Assembly (NCBI GenBank): GCA_010015745.1
Contig: ML978154.1
Location: 334,668-398,667 of the forward strand
DNA: 64,000 bases
Direction: 5' to 3'
Source: Setomelanomma holmii
Taxonomy: Eukaryota > Ascomycota > Dothideomycetes > Pleosporales > Phaeosphaeriaceae
The notes beneath the pieces were generated by a model. That model was not told the DNA's origin, searched no databases, and was given only the letters and a program-made list of their open reading frames with translations. Shown here in pieces: positions 11,101 to 24,906 of this stretch; within the stretch, counting starts at the first letter, position 1, and every line of letters starts with the position of its first letter. The position numbers were made by a program, and so were the translations under genes.

Positions 11101-13522
11101 GGATCGTTCGATTATGGGTGGAAGACGCTGATCGAAAGCTGCAAAGCAAGGAGCAGCCATCGAAAGTCGTGCACCGAGAGGTACGCAAGCTGAATAACTC
11201 TCTTCAGACCTATGCTAATCAAGTTCAGGTTGTTGGCCTCTGGACAGAAGTGTGCAAAGCCCTCGAACGACTACCTCGAAAGGACGTCCAGATCTTGCTG
11301 CATCTTGAGCCTCTGGTCACAGCTGGCTTCGTGAGCAGACGGCGCAGCATAGTCAACCTCTCTATTGTAATATGGAACAAGACTTTCGGAAAAGAAGAGA
11401 GTTTGCGATATCCTGCTAAGCTAGAGAAGGCGTTGCGCCGACTTCGTACGAGTGTAGACATTTCTTTGCCCTCTCTGATAGTCTCCGAAGAGGACGCAGT
11501 AAGTGACGGATTTTCACCCTCGAGATCAAATGCTAAGCTATGTTTCAGAATGACAATGTCTCTTTCTACGACTCGGACGACACTACAGAGGACGTTCAGC
11601 CAGCCTTGAGAAGCACGCGTATCAAAGAGTCGCCTTTCAAGATTAGCAAGTCTGCTCGACGGTCATTGACACGATCGCCAGCTGCGTCGTCACCAGCGAG
11701 CCGAAGGGTATCAGGACGACAAACACCAAAGGTCCGCTTGAGACATGACAACTCCCAGATTCAATTCGAGCCCATCGTCTCGTCGCCATCGAATCCGTTC
11801 GATCAGGAATCACAGATCTTGACTGAGCGGCAAAGGGAAATGGTTGAACGCCAGAGACTTTCGGGTGGTCTCTTTGCCAACATGGGTGCGCCTTCGCCAC
11901 AAAAGGATGAAGTGCCATCTCCAATGGAACTTCACTCAGACGCGCTGACTGCGGATGACCTGCCGACCGATGCTGCTCGCACCACGCCTCTGAAGGCTTT
12001 GGCAGCTATGGGCCCTATGGACGTCTTCCTTGGATCATCACCGACTCCACATGCTCGAAGGACGAGTCGCAAAATAATTAGCGACGAGACAAGCGTGGCC
12101 ACCCCCACCGCTGTACGCACAGTCGAGATGGACGACAACGACGATCTCGGATCATCACCTCCACGTTTCGAGAAAGCAGATAAGGATGTAGAGCAGCCCA
12201 ACAGCGACATCTGCGTAGCGTCCAGCTTCGATTATCGTCAACCAGAAACACCTTTTGACATGTCTTTCGACGAAGGAACTACGATAGACGAGGACGCATT
12301 ACTCAACGCCGCAACAACGCGCGCCGATGTCAATGAACGCTCTCAAGCTGACATTGCAACCGACACTGCCATGTCTGAGTTGCCTAGCTCAACCATTGAC
12401 TTACAGCTCACGGCACAGCTTGATGCCGACATCCAGGCACAAATGGCTGCAGGCACAGAGGATACCGACGAACCTGCATCGGAGTCACTCAACGTATTCG
12501 TTGACGCCGCTTCCCATCCACAGCCCTCCTTGTTGGGCGAGCACGGCAGTGACACTGAGGTGGACGAGTCGCAACCGCCAATGCCAGCGGCCATCAAAGT
12601 CGGCCCTGTTGACGACGAGGTTGATACAAGCAGCACGAGCCGCGTAGGTGATTCCTTTAGCAAACCTAGCTCTGACAAAGGCACACCTCGATCTCAGAGT
12701 CTTCGACGTTCAATCCGCCACTCAGCAGCATCCAGTCCTGCTCAGTCTCCAAGCATGAAGAAGCGCAAGTCCAGGAAGTCGGAGTCAGCGCCAGAACAAG
12801 AATCCAAGGAAGAGCAAGCACCACAGCAGCAGCCCGCGCAACCTTCGCAGCCCGACGAAGATGGCATGCTCGACAACATCATCGTCGCCTCCCCTGCGCC
12901 GCGCAACACACGGCCCAAGAAGCGGAAATCCATGAACGAGGCAGCATCACCCACCGTCGACGTCCCCGAGACGCACAAGAAACGTGGTCCGGTTCGTCGC
13001 TCGCAGTCCTTACTAAGCCAAGTCGAAAATTCGCAAGATGTGATTGTTGAAGACACTCCGGCTCCAAAACGCGCGAAACAGAACGCAGCTCAGGACGTCA
13101 GTGAGGCCAGGAGCACACCACCGCCACAGCCTCCTGTACAACAGATGAACTCGCAGACTAAGCTTCTGAGCCACGTGCAAGTCACGCCCAAGCGCTCATC
13201 CGAACACGAAAGATCAATCCGCGGCTCGCGCATCATCCTTGAAGGCCCACCTCCTGCCACTGAGCTCGAGACGCAAATCCGCATCCAAGAACCAGTGGAC
13301 AACAGCGCTTCCACGCCGTCCCGATCTTTCACCGAACGCGTTATACTCACGCCAAGGAGCATTATCAATCAGCTCAAGAGTCTGAAGGATTACTTGTTTA
13401 GTGCGAAGGAGCTGGTGATTGGGAGGGAGGAGGAGAGGGAGATTGATGATGCGTTGTTTGATATTAGGAGGAGGGTACATGCTGCTGGTGCGCGAGGGGA
13501 AAACGATGAAGGGAGGGAGTGA
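8151..13522 (+). CDS. rif1: Rif1, telomere and replication-timing protein
   Basis: Two exons, 8151-11498 and 11549-13522, with a 50-nt intron (GTAAGT ... TTTCAG), encode 1773 residues. The N-terminal 125 residues carry two protein phosphatase 1 docking motifs: RVEF (residues 78-81) and SILK (120-123). They are followed by a long helical-repeat (HEAT-like) region up to about residue 1090, matching the Rif1 N-terminal domain. The second exon encodes a long disordered Ser/Pro/acidic tail with many S/T-P sites. Rif1 recruits PP1 to reverse Cdc7-Dbf4 phosphorylation of MCM at late origins and acts in telomere and break repair. Length and motif layout match fungal Rif1. The upstream ACGCG cluster suggests G1/S-linked expression (inference). 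Confidence 0.85.
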
Positions 13523-14166
13523 GCGCAAAAGGTTTTTGGGGATTTTGTATATGTTCAGATGGCATGCTTTGTAAAAGCGCAAGGCAGCCTCTAAGCGTCT
13601 TAGTTGGCGCGGAAACGCAACTGCAGGGCTAGCTCTGGAACGCTATATGTACGAACAAAATGATTAAATTCGTGCCCAGCGAGAGTGTACTATGACATGA
13701 GACCACTTCTCGAACAGACATAAACACACGACCACAAATATCAGCCTTGGAGAATACTCGGGACCGAGTTGTAGATAATTCTTGATGCTTGAATTGTTTT
13801 TGATTTTCACCATGTTGGTAGCATGCTCAAAGTCGCGGAAGTCGTGTAAGCATGTAAGCATCAGCTTTAGTGAACATTACCTTCTGGGCAAACTGTTAGC
13901 ACTACGCGTGTTGAGGTCAACACAAATGACATCGGTTGTGCAATGTTTTTTCGCACGAATGTGATGTTTCAGCTCTGAAACAAATTTCAAAGAGCAAGCT
14001 TACGCCGTGATGACCTGCATTTGTTGCCGTTCTGGCGCGCAAGCTGGCGTTGATGAGAATTGCAAAATGAGTAATCTTACCGCGAGCAGAAGTATAAGTA
14101 CGCAGTGAGATTTTTGACCGCGCTGACTTGGGAAATCGATTCAAGTTTCTCATTCCAGCATCTGTC
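13523..14166. other. Intergenic between rif1 and the GMC oxidoreductase
   Basis: About 640 bp of moderately AT-rich sequence holding the Rif1 3' end and the GMC promoter. No convincing exon is visible. An in-frame ATG at 14128 could extend the GMC protein by 13 residues. Confidence 0.6.
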
Positions 14167-15975
14167 ATGACTTCTCGAGATTTGGAGAGTGATGTTTTTG
14201 ACTTCATTATTGTGGGCGGTTTGTCATCTCGTCCCCTCCCTTCAAACACTAAACTAATGCCTCCACAGCCGGTCCAGCAGGCGCCGCACTATCATCGCGT
14301 CTCGCATCGTATCTTCCCACCCACTCCATCCTCCTGCTCGAAGCCGGACCACCCAGCGATTCCACACCACAAGCCCTCTATGACCGCTACACCGCCTTCC
14401 GCACTCCAGGCCTCAACTACGGCTACCAAACCACTCCGCAAGCTGCTCTCAACAACCAAGTCATCGACTACTCGCGCGGCAAAGGCCTCGGCGGAACAAG
14501 CCTGATCAACTTTGCCATCTGGAACCGCGGGGCGCGAGATGACTACGACGAGTGGGCGCGTCTCGTCGGCGACGAAAAATTTGCTTGGAAGAACGTCAAG
14601 CCCATCTACGATTCCATCGAGAACTTTCACAATCCGGGATATGAGGATGCGAAGAGTAAGTATGTACGTATTGAGGACGAAGCGCATGGGCAGGAGGGGC
14701 TGGTGAGCGTGGAGTTTGCGCAGCGCTGCGAAGAGCATTTGCCTGATTTGATGAGTGGGATTGAAGAATTTGGGTGGAAAATTAATCGGGACGTGAACTC
14801 GGGCGATCCGATTGGGGTGGGTTTCACGCCTGCGACGGCGAGGGAGGGGGCCAGGGTTACTGCGATGACGGCGTATTTGGGTGATGTGCCGGCGAATTTG
14901 AAGATTAGGACGGGCGTACAGGTGGCTAGGGTGTTGTTTGATGGAAAGAAGGCGGTTGGGGTTGAGAGTGTGGACGGGGAGAAGAGTACGTTGTGTATGC
15001 GTGAAGCTTGGAGGACTGAAGCTGACATTTTGTGTAGTATTTGGGTCCAAGGAGGTCATTTTATCGGCCGGAGCTCTCGACACGCCAAAAGTACTCTTGC
15101 TCTCGGGTGTCGGACCGGCGTCAGAATTGCAAGCACTCGACATACCTGTGGTACAAGACTTGGCTGGTGTTGGAAGGAACTTGCAAGATCACTGTCACTA
15201 CCCCATCAGCGCGGTGCTGAAGGAAGGTGTCAGAATACCAAATCACTTGACACCAGGCTCAGCCGCGCTCGACAAAGCTCGAACGAGATTCGCTGCAGAA
15301 GGTACGGGTCCGCTGAGCTACGTGAACAACTCGTACGTGTTGGGCTTCTTGAAGGACGTGGCACTATACGACACAGACGAGTTCAGAAGCCTCGCTCCGG
15401 AGACGAAGGTTCATCTGCAGAAAGGCACAGTACCTTGCTGGGAGCTCGGCACTGGGGTTCCGAAGCTAGGTCCTCCACCGCCAGGTCCACCAAGACAGTA
15501 TCTCACCAGCATTGGAGTGTTGATGAATCCGCAAAGTCGAGGCGTCGTCTCGCTTCGAAGTGCCGATCCGAGGGAGCCAGCATTATTTGACCCGAAGGTT
15601 ATGTCGCATCCATATGATCGGAAGGTGTTGATCACTGCAGGGAAGAGGATCTTAGAGTTCATGAAAACGCCATCAATAGCCAAGACCATCGAAGGTCCAG
15701 CCAATATGCCAGCTTCAGAGAGCGATGAGGATATTCTAGCTTTCATTAAGCAGAACCTAAAGTCGACATGGCACATGAGCTGCACGTGCAAGATGGGCAG
15801 TGAGGAGGACGAGAGCGCTGTCGTGAACTCTGATTTTGCTGTTAAGAAGGTCCAAGGCTTGAGGGTGGTCGATCTGAGCGTGCTACCCGCCTTGGTCAAT
15901 GCTCATCCGGTGGGCGCCGGATATCTTATGGGAGAGATGGTAGCGAGAGTGTTTGCCGCTCTGTATCAGGTGTGA
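14167..15975 (+). CDS. GMC-family FAD oxidoreductase
   Basis: Three exons, 14167-14218, 14269-14985 and 15038-15975, encode 568 residues, a normal GMC length. The first intron splits the FAD-binding motif: joined, it reads 'DFIIVGAGPAGAALSSRLA' (GxGxxG Rossmann). Further signatures are 'YSRGKGLGGTSLINF', 'SAGALDTPKVLLLSGVGP' (GMC signature 2) and a C-terminal 'WHMSCTCKMGS...NAHPVGAGY', which supplies the two active-site histidines. No signal peptide is visible, so a secreted glucose or aryl-alcohol oxidase is unlikely; an intracellular alcohol/choline-dehydrogenase-like or secondary-metabolism enzyme is more plausible. The substrate cannot be predicted. No biosynthetic core gene is adjacent. 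Confidence 0.88.
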
Positions 15976-17706
<1,731 letters not shown>

Positions 17707-18274
17707 GCTGCGACAGACCGTGCTTTGCCAACACATATCTCTCCAGATCTTCGGAAGATGAGCGTACTTGGTGAACAAAATAAGTAAATAATGAAGAAAG
17801 AACGTTGATGGTCGATGTCAGGGATTTTCATCTCAGAGGCGCGCATACCATATCCTGGGGCAGCCAATCGTGCAATTCTAGTAGATTGTCCGTCGTGTAA
17901 TATGTTCGTGCGTGCCTCGTTGACATGGGATTGCCTGCAACACAAACAACGTGCTATGACAACAATCAGCGCTACCAAGGTATGACGGCTATGTTGTGTC
18001 GAAACAACGCAGTAGAGACAACCTCGTGTCGCCCTCCACTTTGCTCTGCAATTTGGGCAGTCGACTGATCATACGTCGCGAGATCCGTCGAGCACCGCAG
18101 CTTCCCCGCATGCGACAATATCCGCGACCACATACTGGCAGGGCTTCCTCATTGGACTCTAGTCGCGTAAGGGCAGACATTCGTTTGTCACCAGCAGAAA
18201 TACTTGCGCTGGAAATAAAGCGGTCCCTCTGGCATCACGACTGCAATGCGTGGTAACCGTCAACAACCGCAATC
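17707..18274. other. Intergenic between the epimerase and kinase genes
   Basis: About 570 bp between two same-direction genes. It should contain the epimerase 3' end and the kinase promoter. No exon or structured element recognised. Confidence 0.6.
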
Positions 18275-20449
18275 ATGGACGAGCGCGAACACCACCGAAG
18301 CATGTCGCTAATACCCTATGCGCCCGCAGAGTCGCGAGAAATTGTTCTGTAGGTTCGGGCATTGTTAGAGAAGCTGTCGCCCAAGAGTGCAATGCTGACG
18401 AGCGGCTATAGACGTCATGGCTCTGCGGTAGTAGTCTACGACCAGCGATCCCGGCAGCTCTCCCTTCGCGATGCGTCACGCTCTACCGCGGTAGACGATA
18501 CTTCATGTCCATACTGTCGCCGTCCGTACCGCGAACCGTCACCCCACTCAGAGGACCTCGACGACCATGAGCATCCTCCGCGTACGCCAGGCATACCGGA
18601 TGCGGAGAATGGCTTCGTCAATCCAGCATACTTTCAAATGCTGCGTAGGAGTCAGCCAGGTTCTGCTGAGGGCTCTCGACCTTCGTCACCACATAAGCAA
18701 CTGGCACCTGCGCCTATAAGAGATAGGCGGGGTGACTTCTATGCGCCTGCTGGAGCGGAGTTTGTGGACAGTACGCCAGTGCCTCCACGACATATTTCTG
18801 CAAAAGCGTTCAGCTCAGACTATTTCAAGACCTTCTTCGTTGTGGAAAGAGAGCTTGGAAGGGGAGGCAAGGGTGTAGTGCTCCTCGTACAACACGTTCT
18901 GGATGGCGTACAGCTGGGGCGCTTCGCATGTAAGCGTGTGCCTGTTGGCGACGACCACGAATGGCTCGAAAAGGTCTTGATCGAAGTTCAACTTCTGCAG
19001 AACCTGTCCCACGAGAACCTCGTTTCGTACCGGCACGTGTGGCTGGAGGACTTCCAGATCTCTAGCTTTGGACCAAGCGTGCCATGCGCCTTCATCTTGC
19101 AACAGTATTGTAATGGCGGAGATCTGCATGGTTATATCCAAGACTCGGCGAAAACCACAATAACGAAAGAGCAAATGAAAGAACGCCTAAGGAGAAGGTC
19201 CAAAGGCCAGCTCGATGATCCGGACGATAACCACGGACCGCGACGCATGCATTTTGACGAGATCATCTCATTCTTCAAAGACATCACATCGGGCCTGAAC
19301 CATCTCCACGCAAACGGTTACATCCACCGGGACCTGAAGCCAAGCAATTGCCTGCTTCACAACACTGGAAACAGAATCAGGGTATTGGTGAGCGACTTCG
19401 GCGAGGTTCAGTCTGCGAACGTAGCAAGAAACTCAACAGGCGCAACTGGAACCATATCATATTGTGCACCAGAAGTGCTCCGCCAAGAGCGACCCGGAGG
19501 TGCATTTGGCAACTTCACGACCAAATCGGACATCTTCTCGCTAGGCATGATTGTGTACTTCATGTGCTTCGGACGCCTACCATACCGTAACGCGGATGGT
19601 ATTGACGAAGATCATGAAGACCTGGACCTTCTCCGAGCAGAAATCTCGACGTGGGCTGGGATAGATGATGAACAGCGTGTGCGCTCGGACCTGCCCGAGA
19701 AGTTGTACCGGTCACTGAAGCGGCTCCTTGCACTCTCTCCTGATGCACGTCCCGGCACAGAAGAAATTTTGCAGGTACTCAAGTCGCCTCAGTTGTTCGA
19801 CGAATTCAACTCGTACGGTGGTCCATCAGAGATTGATGAGTTCAATCCTCGTATCAGCCGCGCAGATACACCAAGCCCATCTCCCGAGCAAGCACACCGC
19901 AAGCGTCCATCAATACAATACACGCGGCCCGGTCGTTCAAAGCTCGGGGCCACAGTCATGGATCGCGAACCCAGCCCGCCAGACCCGCAGCCAAAGCGAC
20001 GGAAGTCATCAGATGACGGTGCTGTGATGCTTCGACACAAGAAGGTAGAATTCCCACCACCAGCGCCCCTAATTAGGACGCCGTCGCCAGAGAGACTTAT
20101 GCTCCCTCCGCCGCCGTCGTCCAGCACGTCGTCTCAGCTGTACCAGGTCCTTCATAGCCCGTGGTTCGTGCAGACCACAAAGGTACTTGTTTTCTGTGCA
20201 AAAGCCTTTTCTCTCCTGTCCCCATGCCAACCTTTCGCGGCAGATCCATGGGCAATGTACCCATTGCTTGCTGTTGCGTCCATTGACTTCTTTGCGCTTG
20301 GTATGGGCATTTCGATCAGAGGGAGAGACGTTCATCTTGATGGACTCCGTATAAGTGCGGCTCTGTTAGTGGTGCATATCGCTGTTGTCAGCATACTTAT
20401 TAGGCGAGATGCTCTCTGTGTGAGGAGAAGGATGGCTTGGGATGAGTGA
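18275..20449 (+). CDS. iks1: Iks1-like serine/threonine kinase with a hydrophobic C-terminus
   Basis: Exon 1 (18275-18348) and exon 2 (18412-20449), split by a 63-nt intron (GTAGGT ... CTATAG), encode 703 residues. The short first exon restores 'SLIPYAPAESREIVL', which belongs upstream of 'RHGSAVVVYDQRSRQLSL' and a CPYCRRPY zinc-binding-like motif. The kinase domain starts around residue 155: GRGGKGVV (glycine loop), ACKR (catalytic lysine), HRDLKPSN, DFGE and APE. An insert of about 30 charged residues lies between the hinge and the catalytic loop. The last 90 residues contain two or three hydrophobic segments, suggesting membrane anchoring. In yeast, IKS1 is a poorly understood kinase named as a suppressor of ira mutants. 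The role here is not known. Confidence 0.8.
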
Positions 20450-20698
20450 GGGCTTGACGCGTTCAGGCGGAAAGCGATGCGTTTGGGTGGCTTCTTTGAA
20501 ATTATGATACCTCTAATGTACTGTGCTATTAGACCTGCTATGGTATTCGTTCGACCTGTCATACGATAACACTTTGTCCCGGCCGAACTTCCTCTCTCAG
20601 TGCATTGCAGACCCGAGGCAAGAACGAAGGTAGAATCGCGCTAGTTTAGCGTGCTATACATCTTCGAAGGAAGACAGCTTGAGACTTGTAGCTTCCTC

Positions 20699-22432
20699 AT
20701 GTCGACCACCCATTCCAATGACCAAGGCGTCCTTCGAACACCAGTCTCAAAGGCGTGCGATACATGTAGACTGCGCAAGATTCGCTGCGACGCCAGCCCG
20801 TCATCAGTCTCTAGCTCTGACGCGCCTTGCTCAAGATGTAACCGCCTGGGACTAAAATGCACGTTCCAGATTCCATCAGGCAAACGAGGGCCAAAGCGGT
20901 TAGTCTCGAGCGTGACCACTAATGATGACCTTTCATCTGCTGATGAGTATGATGTTGCAGCAAAACCCGGCATGAATATTCATCAGAGGACTTGGAAGTG
21001 CCGATGCATGATGGCTCCACCGCGTCACTTGCGCGATCTCTGCCGCCAACGGATATTGGCCCGCGGATCTTTCCCACCGATAGCATCTGCTCTCGAGAGC
21101 TTCTGCACGTTCTCATGCAGGACTATCTCAACTACATCTACCCTCTTATTCCAGTCGTCCACCGGCCCTCTTTTCGACAACATTTGAGCGAGGATCGCGA
21201 CAATTACGACAGCAACTTTCTCGGTCTGCTCGTAGCCATATGTGCGGTCGTTGTCGGAATCCTCCGTAGCAAACACGACACGTACCGTAATTTCCAACCT
21301 GGATCGTTGTGGGACCAATCGAGGGCGGAGTTCATCGGTCGTTGCTATAGCTTTCTCATCGCCCTCCGTGGTCCAGACTATTTCGATGAGATCGGCTTCC
21401 AGAAGTGGGCATCGTCTTATCTGATGTCCATTGCGTTCTTTCAGGTTGGTCAGTCAAACCGTGGTCGCATGGTCGAAGTCGAGTGTATGCAGCTGGGTCG
21501 CTTGCTGAACCTCCACCGCATCGAGGAGTATCAGGACTTGGACTGCATTGAGACACAGCTACGAAAGAAAGGCTTCTGGCTCTTATTTTATGTCTACATA
21601 CACGATCAGGTCCAGAATCTCCGCAAAGAACGATTGACTTATTTGGATCACGCAAACTTGGACACTCTCAATCTGGGAGGCCTGATGCCTACAAATGTGG
21701 ACGACGAACAAGTCCTTAAGCATCAGACTTTTTCATCACCTCACATTGGACCGAGCATGACCGAGGGCTTTGTCATTCATTCTCGCATCTTCTGGCATGC
21801 TCTTGAGAGCCCTTACGGCATGACTGTGCACGATTGCTTATGCTGCCGCTCTCGCTCGCCCGCTGCGCAAGCAGCGCATCTCAGAAGTCGCCTCAAGGAG
21901 CTCAAGTATGCTCTAGATGACACACCTACACCATTCCGTCTATGGCCACAGCCAGACCGGTGTGTAGATTCGGAATCAGTCACGCCTTCGCAGCTTGGCA
22001 CTTTACGCGCTAATATTCACGTTACACATTTGTGGCTACAAAGTATCTTGCTGGACCATTTGGACTCCATCTCATCACCAGAAGAGAACTGGGCTGATCG
22101 TGAGGCCATTGCCACCCAGCTGCTGCACGTGCTGCACGTGATACCGCAGGACGACATCGAGCCCAATGGTCTACATCTGGTGTACAAAGTCCGTGACGTC
22201 GCCGTTGGGCTACTAGCATGTCCTTATCCGGTCCCTGATCCCGCAGCAAGGCGAGCCCAAGGCTACGTTCGAGACTTCACTGAGATCATGGCTCGATTGG
22301 ATGCTAGCGAGACCGTCAGTAAGTGTCCATGTTCGAAGTTCATGTGAGACATACACTAACTTCGTACCTCCTCCTCTCGCAGACACAGCCAATCTCCAGA
22401 GTTGGGTAGATACTGGTCGATTGGACGTTTGA
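20699..22432 (+). CDS. Zn2Cys6 transcription factor with fungal-specific middle domain
   Basis: Three exons, 20699-20898, 20961-22318 and 22383-22432, encode 535 residues. The N-terminus carries a binuclear zinc cluster: CDTCRLRKIRCD ... CSRCNRLGLKC. Joining exon 1 to 2 gives GPKR-KTRHEYSSEDLEVP in frame. The rest matches the fungal-specific transcription factor domain: 'LLHVLMQDYLNYIYPLIPVVHRPSF', a long helical region, and 'EVECMQLGRLLNLHRIEEYQDLDCIE'. It would bind DNA through CGG triplets, and is inferred to act in the nucleus. It sits tail to tail with a sugar transporter gene that is itself divergent from a beta-glucosidase, so it is the obvious candidate local regulator. The last exon is short but ends cleanly (WVDTGRLDV, stop). 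Confidence 0.88.
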
Positions 22433-22604
22433 CCATCACGCTCTATCGAATCCAAATCCTCGAAACTACGAGTCGTACAGCTCACCGGCATACGTCCATC
22501 GTGTCTACAATTTTCTTTATATGCTACCACTAATAAATTCGAACAATCGGTATGAAGTTGCCGCGCGCTGAGCCTCAGCCACCCTTTCGAAGATCATCGG
22601 CCCA

Positions 22605-24309
22605 TCACACCTTCTCCTCATGCAATACGCGCTCGACCTTGCCTTTCTCCGTCACGCTGAAAGCTCGCTCAGCAGTCTCAGCAGGCGAAGGAGCCGCACC
22701 CTCGCCATCGAAAATAACAGCCATGTTTTCGAGCGTGTGCCCTCGCGTCTCCGGGTAGAAGAAATACACCGTGATGAACATGATAATGAGAACAGCGACA
22801 AAGACGAAGTAATACTTCCAACCGATACTCTCAAGCGCGATAGGATTGACGAAGGTGTTGAAGAAGATGGCGACGATTGCAGTGATCCACGTGATCGTGA
22901 GGCCGTGAGATCGCAGGCGATATGGCCAAATCTCGCAAGGATATGCCGTGAGGAAGGGTGTTCTGCGATTCCATTAGTATGTCGCCTGATGGTGTGGGGA
23001 CGCAGACTTACAGGGCGATGTCGTAACCAGCAAAGAAGACGAAGAGGAAAGGGATCACAGCGATTCCGGTGGATGGTGCGCCCGTTTCTGCGAACGAACC
23101 ACTCAACGCTGTCACAAGGACATATCCCACCAGCATGATGCTTGCCGAAGCAAGGAACAAAGGCCTTCGTCCAAGTCTATCGACGCTGAGGGCGGCGGCA
23201 ATGGCGAACAGAAGGTTCCAAACCTGTAGTAAGCCGGCGATCAACGTCTGATGGGTAACACTCGTGATTCCTACGGTCTTCAGGACGAGGGCGAGGTAAT
23301 ATGAGACGACTCCATTTCCGGACCATTGCGAGAAGATCCCCAGTGATACTGAGATAAGAAGGCGTCTGCGATTGCCTTGAGTTTTGAACATTTCCATATA
23401 GCTTGCATCGGCAAGGGTGGCTTCCATCTGAATGGCGGTGGTAATCTCGATCATTTCGTACTCAACGAGTGCGGACGTCGAATCACCTCCAGCGTGAGAT
23501 GTGGTCAAAATATTTCGGGCCTACGCATGGGTCAGTACTGAAATCTCGTGCGGGATGTTGAGGGCGAGACGAACCTGGTCGACGCGGTCGACAGACACCA
23601 ACCATCTCGGGCTTTCAGGAGACATGAGGAGTCCAGGCAGAGCAAGAACCGGCAGCATCATTTGCAGCACTGATGGAATGCGCCACGCCCAATCGCTCGC
23701 GACATTCCGCGTCCCGAACGTGATGAAGGCGGCCAGGGTGCCACCAACATACCAACCGCACATAAAAAGTGCACTAACGATTCCACGATAAGATGGATGA
23801 GAGATCTCGTTGATCAGGAGTGGAACGGAGTTGCCGAACCAAGCGGAAGCACATCCGACCAGAAATCGTGAAATGATGAAGGCGACATGGTTGTCGCTCA
23901 GAACGGCCAAGGATCCGGCCAACAGGAAGATGTAGCCAACATAGACTCCGACTTTACGTCCAAACTTATTGGCGATCAGGACTGTCAGAGGGTATGTCAC
24001 ACCGGTGCCGAGCCAATAAATTGCGTTGATGAAGCCTAGCCAGGCGCCAGCTGGACTATCCATGAAAGTGTTCCATTGCGACAACGCCTGAAGACCATTC
24101 ATGAGACTTCCATCGTAACCATTGGCCGAAGCTTTTGATATGTCAGCTAGCAGGTAAGTCAATTGGCGAGAAGACTCACAGAAGAATACAAGGGAGCCGA
24201 TGCAAAAGTGTAGCTTGATGAGGTGGGCTTTCGTGTACCAGGGTTTGTTGTCTGGTAACACGGCGATCAACTCATCATTGAGGCCTTTCTGTCCTTTGGC
24301 GATGCCCAT
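22605..24309 (-). CDS. MFS sugar transporter (lactose/cellobiose permease-like)
   Basis: Four exons, 24309-24180, 24131-23575, 23520-23012 and 22962-22605, encode 517 residues. Introns are 48-54 nt. Sugar-porter signatures are present: 'SSANGYDGSLMNGLQ' in the first membrane segment, 'GRKVG' in the loop 2-3 position, 'SPRWL' at the end of the first half, 'DRLGRRP' in the second half, and 'FFYPETRGHTLENM' after the last helix. About 12 hydrophobic segments are visible. This set, with the NGYDGS start, is typical of fungal lactose permease/cellodextrin-type porters. It is divergent from an apparently intracellular GH3 beta-glucosidase, so a disaccharide or beta-glucoside is a reasonable substrate guess. 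The ATG at 24309 gives a standard start (MGIAKG). Confidence 0.88.
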
Positions 24310-24906
24310 GATGGAGATAGTGTCCAATAGTGGATGCCCAGGTGTGATGAGACGAAAGACGATGGCAACGGACGCCCTCTTTATATGTATCCGGCTCGAG
24401 CTAGATGTCGCGAAGGCATTCGCACCAGAAAGCCACGATACCGAGATCACGACACTGCCAACCAAACGATGCCCGCAAAACCCCAGGATATGGAGAAATC
24501 GGGGAATTCGCGGAGTGGAAAATGACTATTTGGGGGTTCGAGACCAGACCGCCGCAGCGGCGAACCGGGGAATTAAGCTTCAGCGAGCTGAACAAGTGGA
24601 CGAGGACGGGGAAACGGGAAAACAGGCCCCTGGTCGTTTGTCTGATTGGGCAGGTGCGGCGAAACTTAAGCTTCGCGCGGGGAAATTCTATCGGCACTTC
24701 ATCGGGACAGGGTGACTTACGCGCCATCGTAGTCTCACGCGCCGGGGTATTGCGGTGGAAACACGCTCGAGAGCGCGTGAATCTCTCGGCATGTTGAACA
24801 ATGTTGAGCATGGCTGTAAGATGCGGCAATTGCAGCATCGCACTTATAGTTGGGAGCCCCAACTGGTGGCTGATAGCTCTGCCAAATAGCATCCACCGCG
24901 ACTACG
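24310..24906. promoter_or_regulatory. Shared divergent promoter of the sugar transporter and GH3 genes
   Basis: The 597-bp region separates two outward-facing genes. At 24550-24562 it holds a perfect inverted repeat, CGCCGC-A-GCGGCG, containing CCG and CGG triplets as expected for a Zn2Cys6 dimer site. TTAAGCTTC occurs twice (24573-24581 and 24666-24674), each followed by a GCG-containing stretch. The neighbouring Zn2Cys6 gene makes this the natural place to look for its operator. Confidence 0.45.

Noticed and set aside
14128..14166. Upstream ATG of the GMC oxidoreductase
   Set aside because: It would add 13 residues without similarity to the family; the ATG at 14167 starts right before the FAD-binding strand as usual.
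24535..24570. A tRNA-like GGTTCGAGACC stretch
   Set aside because: No cloverleaf can be drawn around it; the neighbouring sequence is better explained as promoter with CGG triplets.
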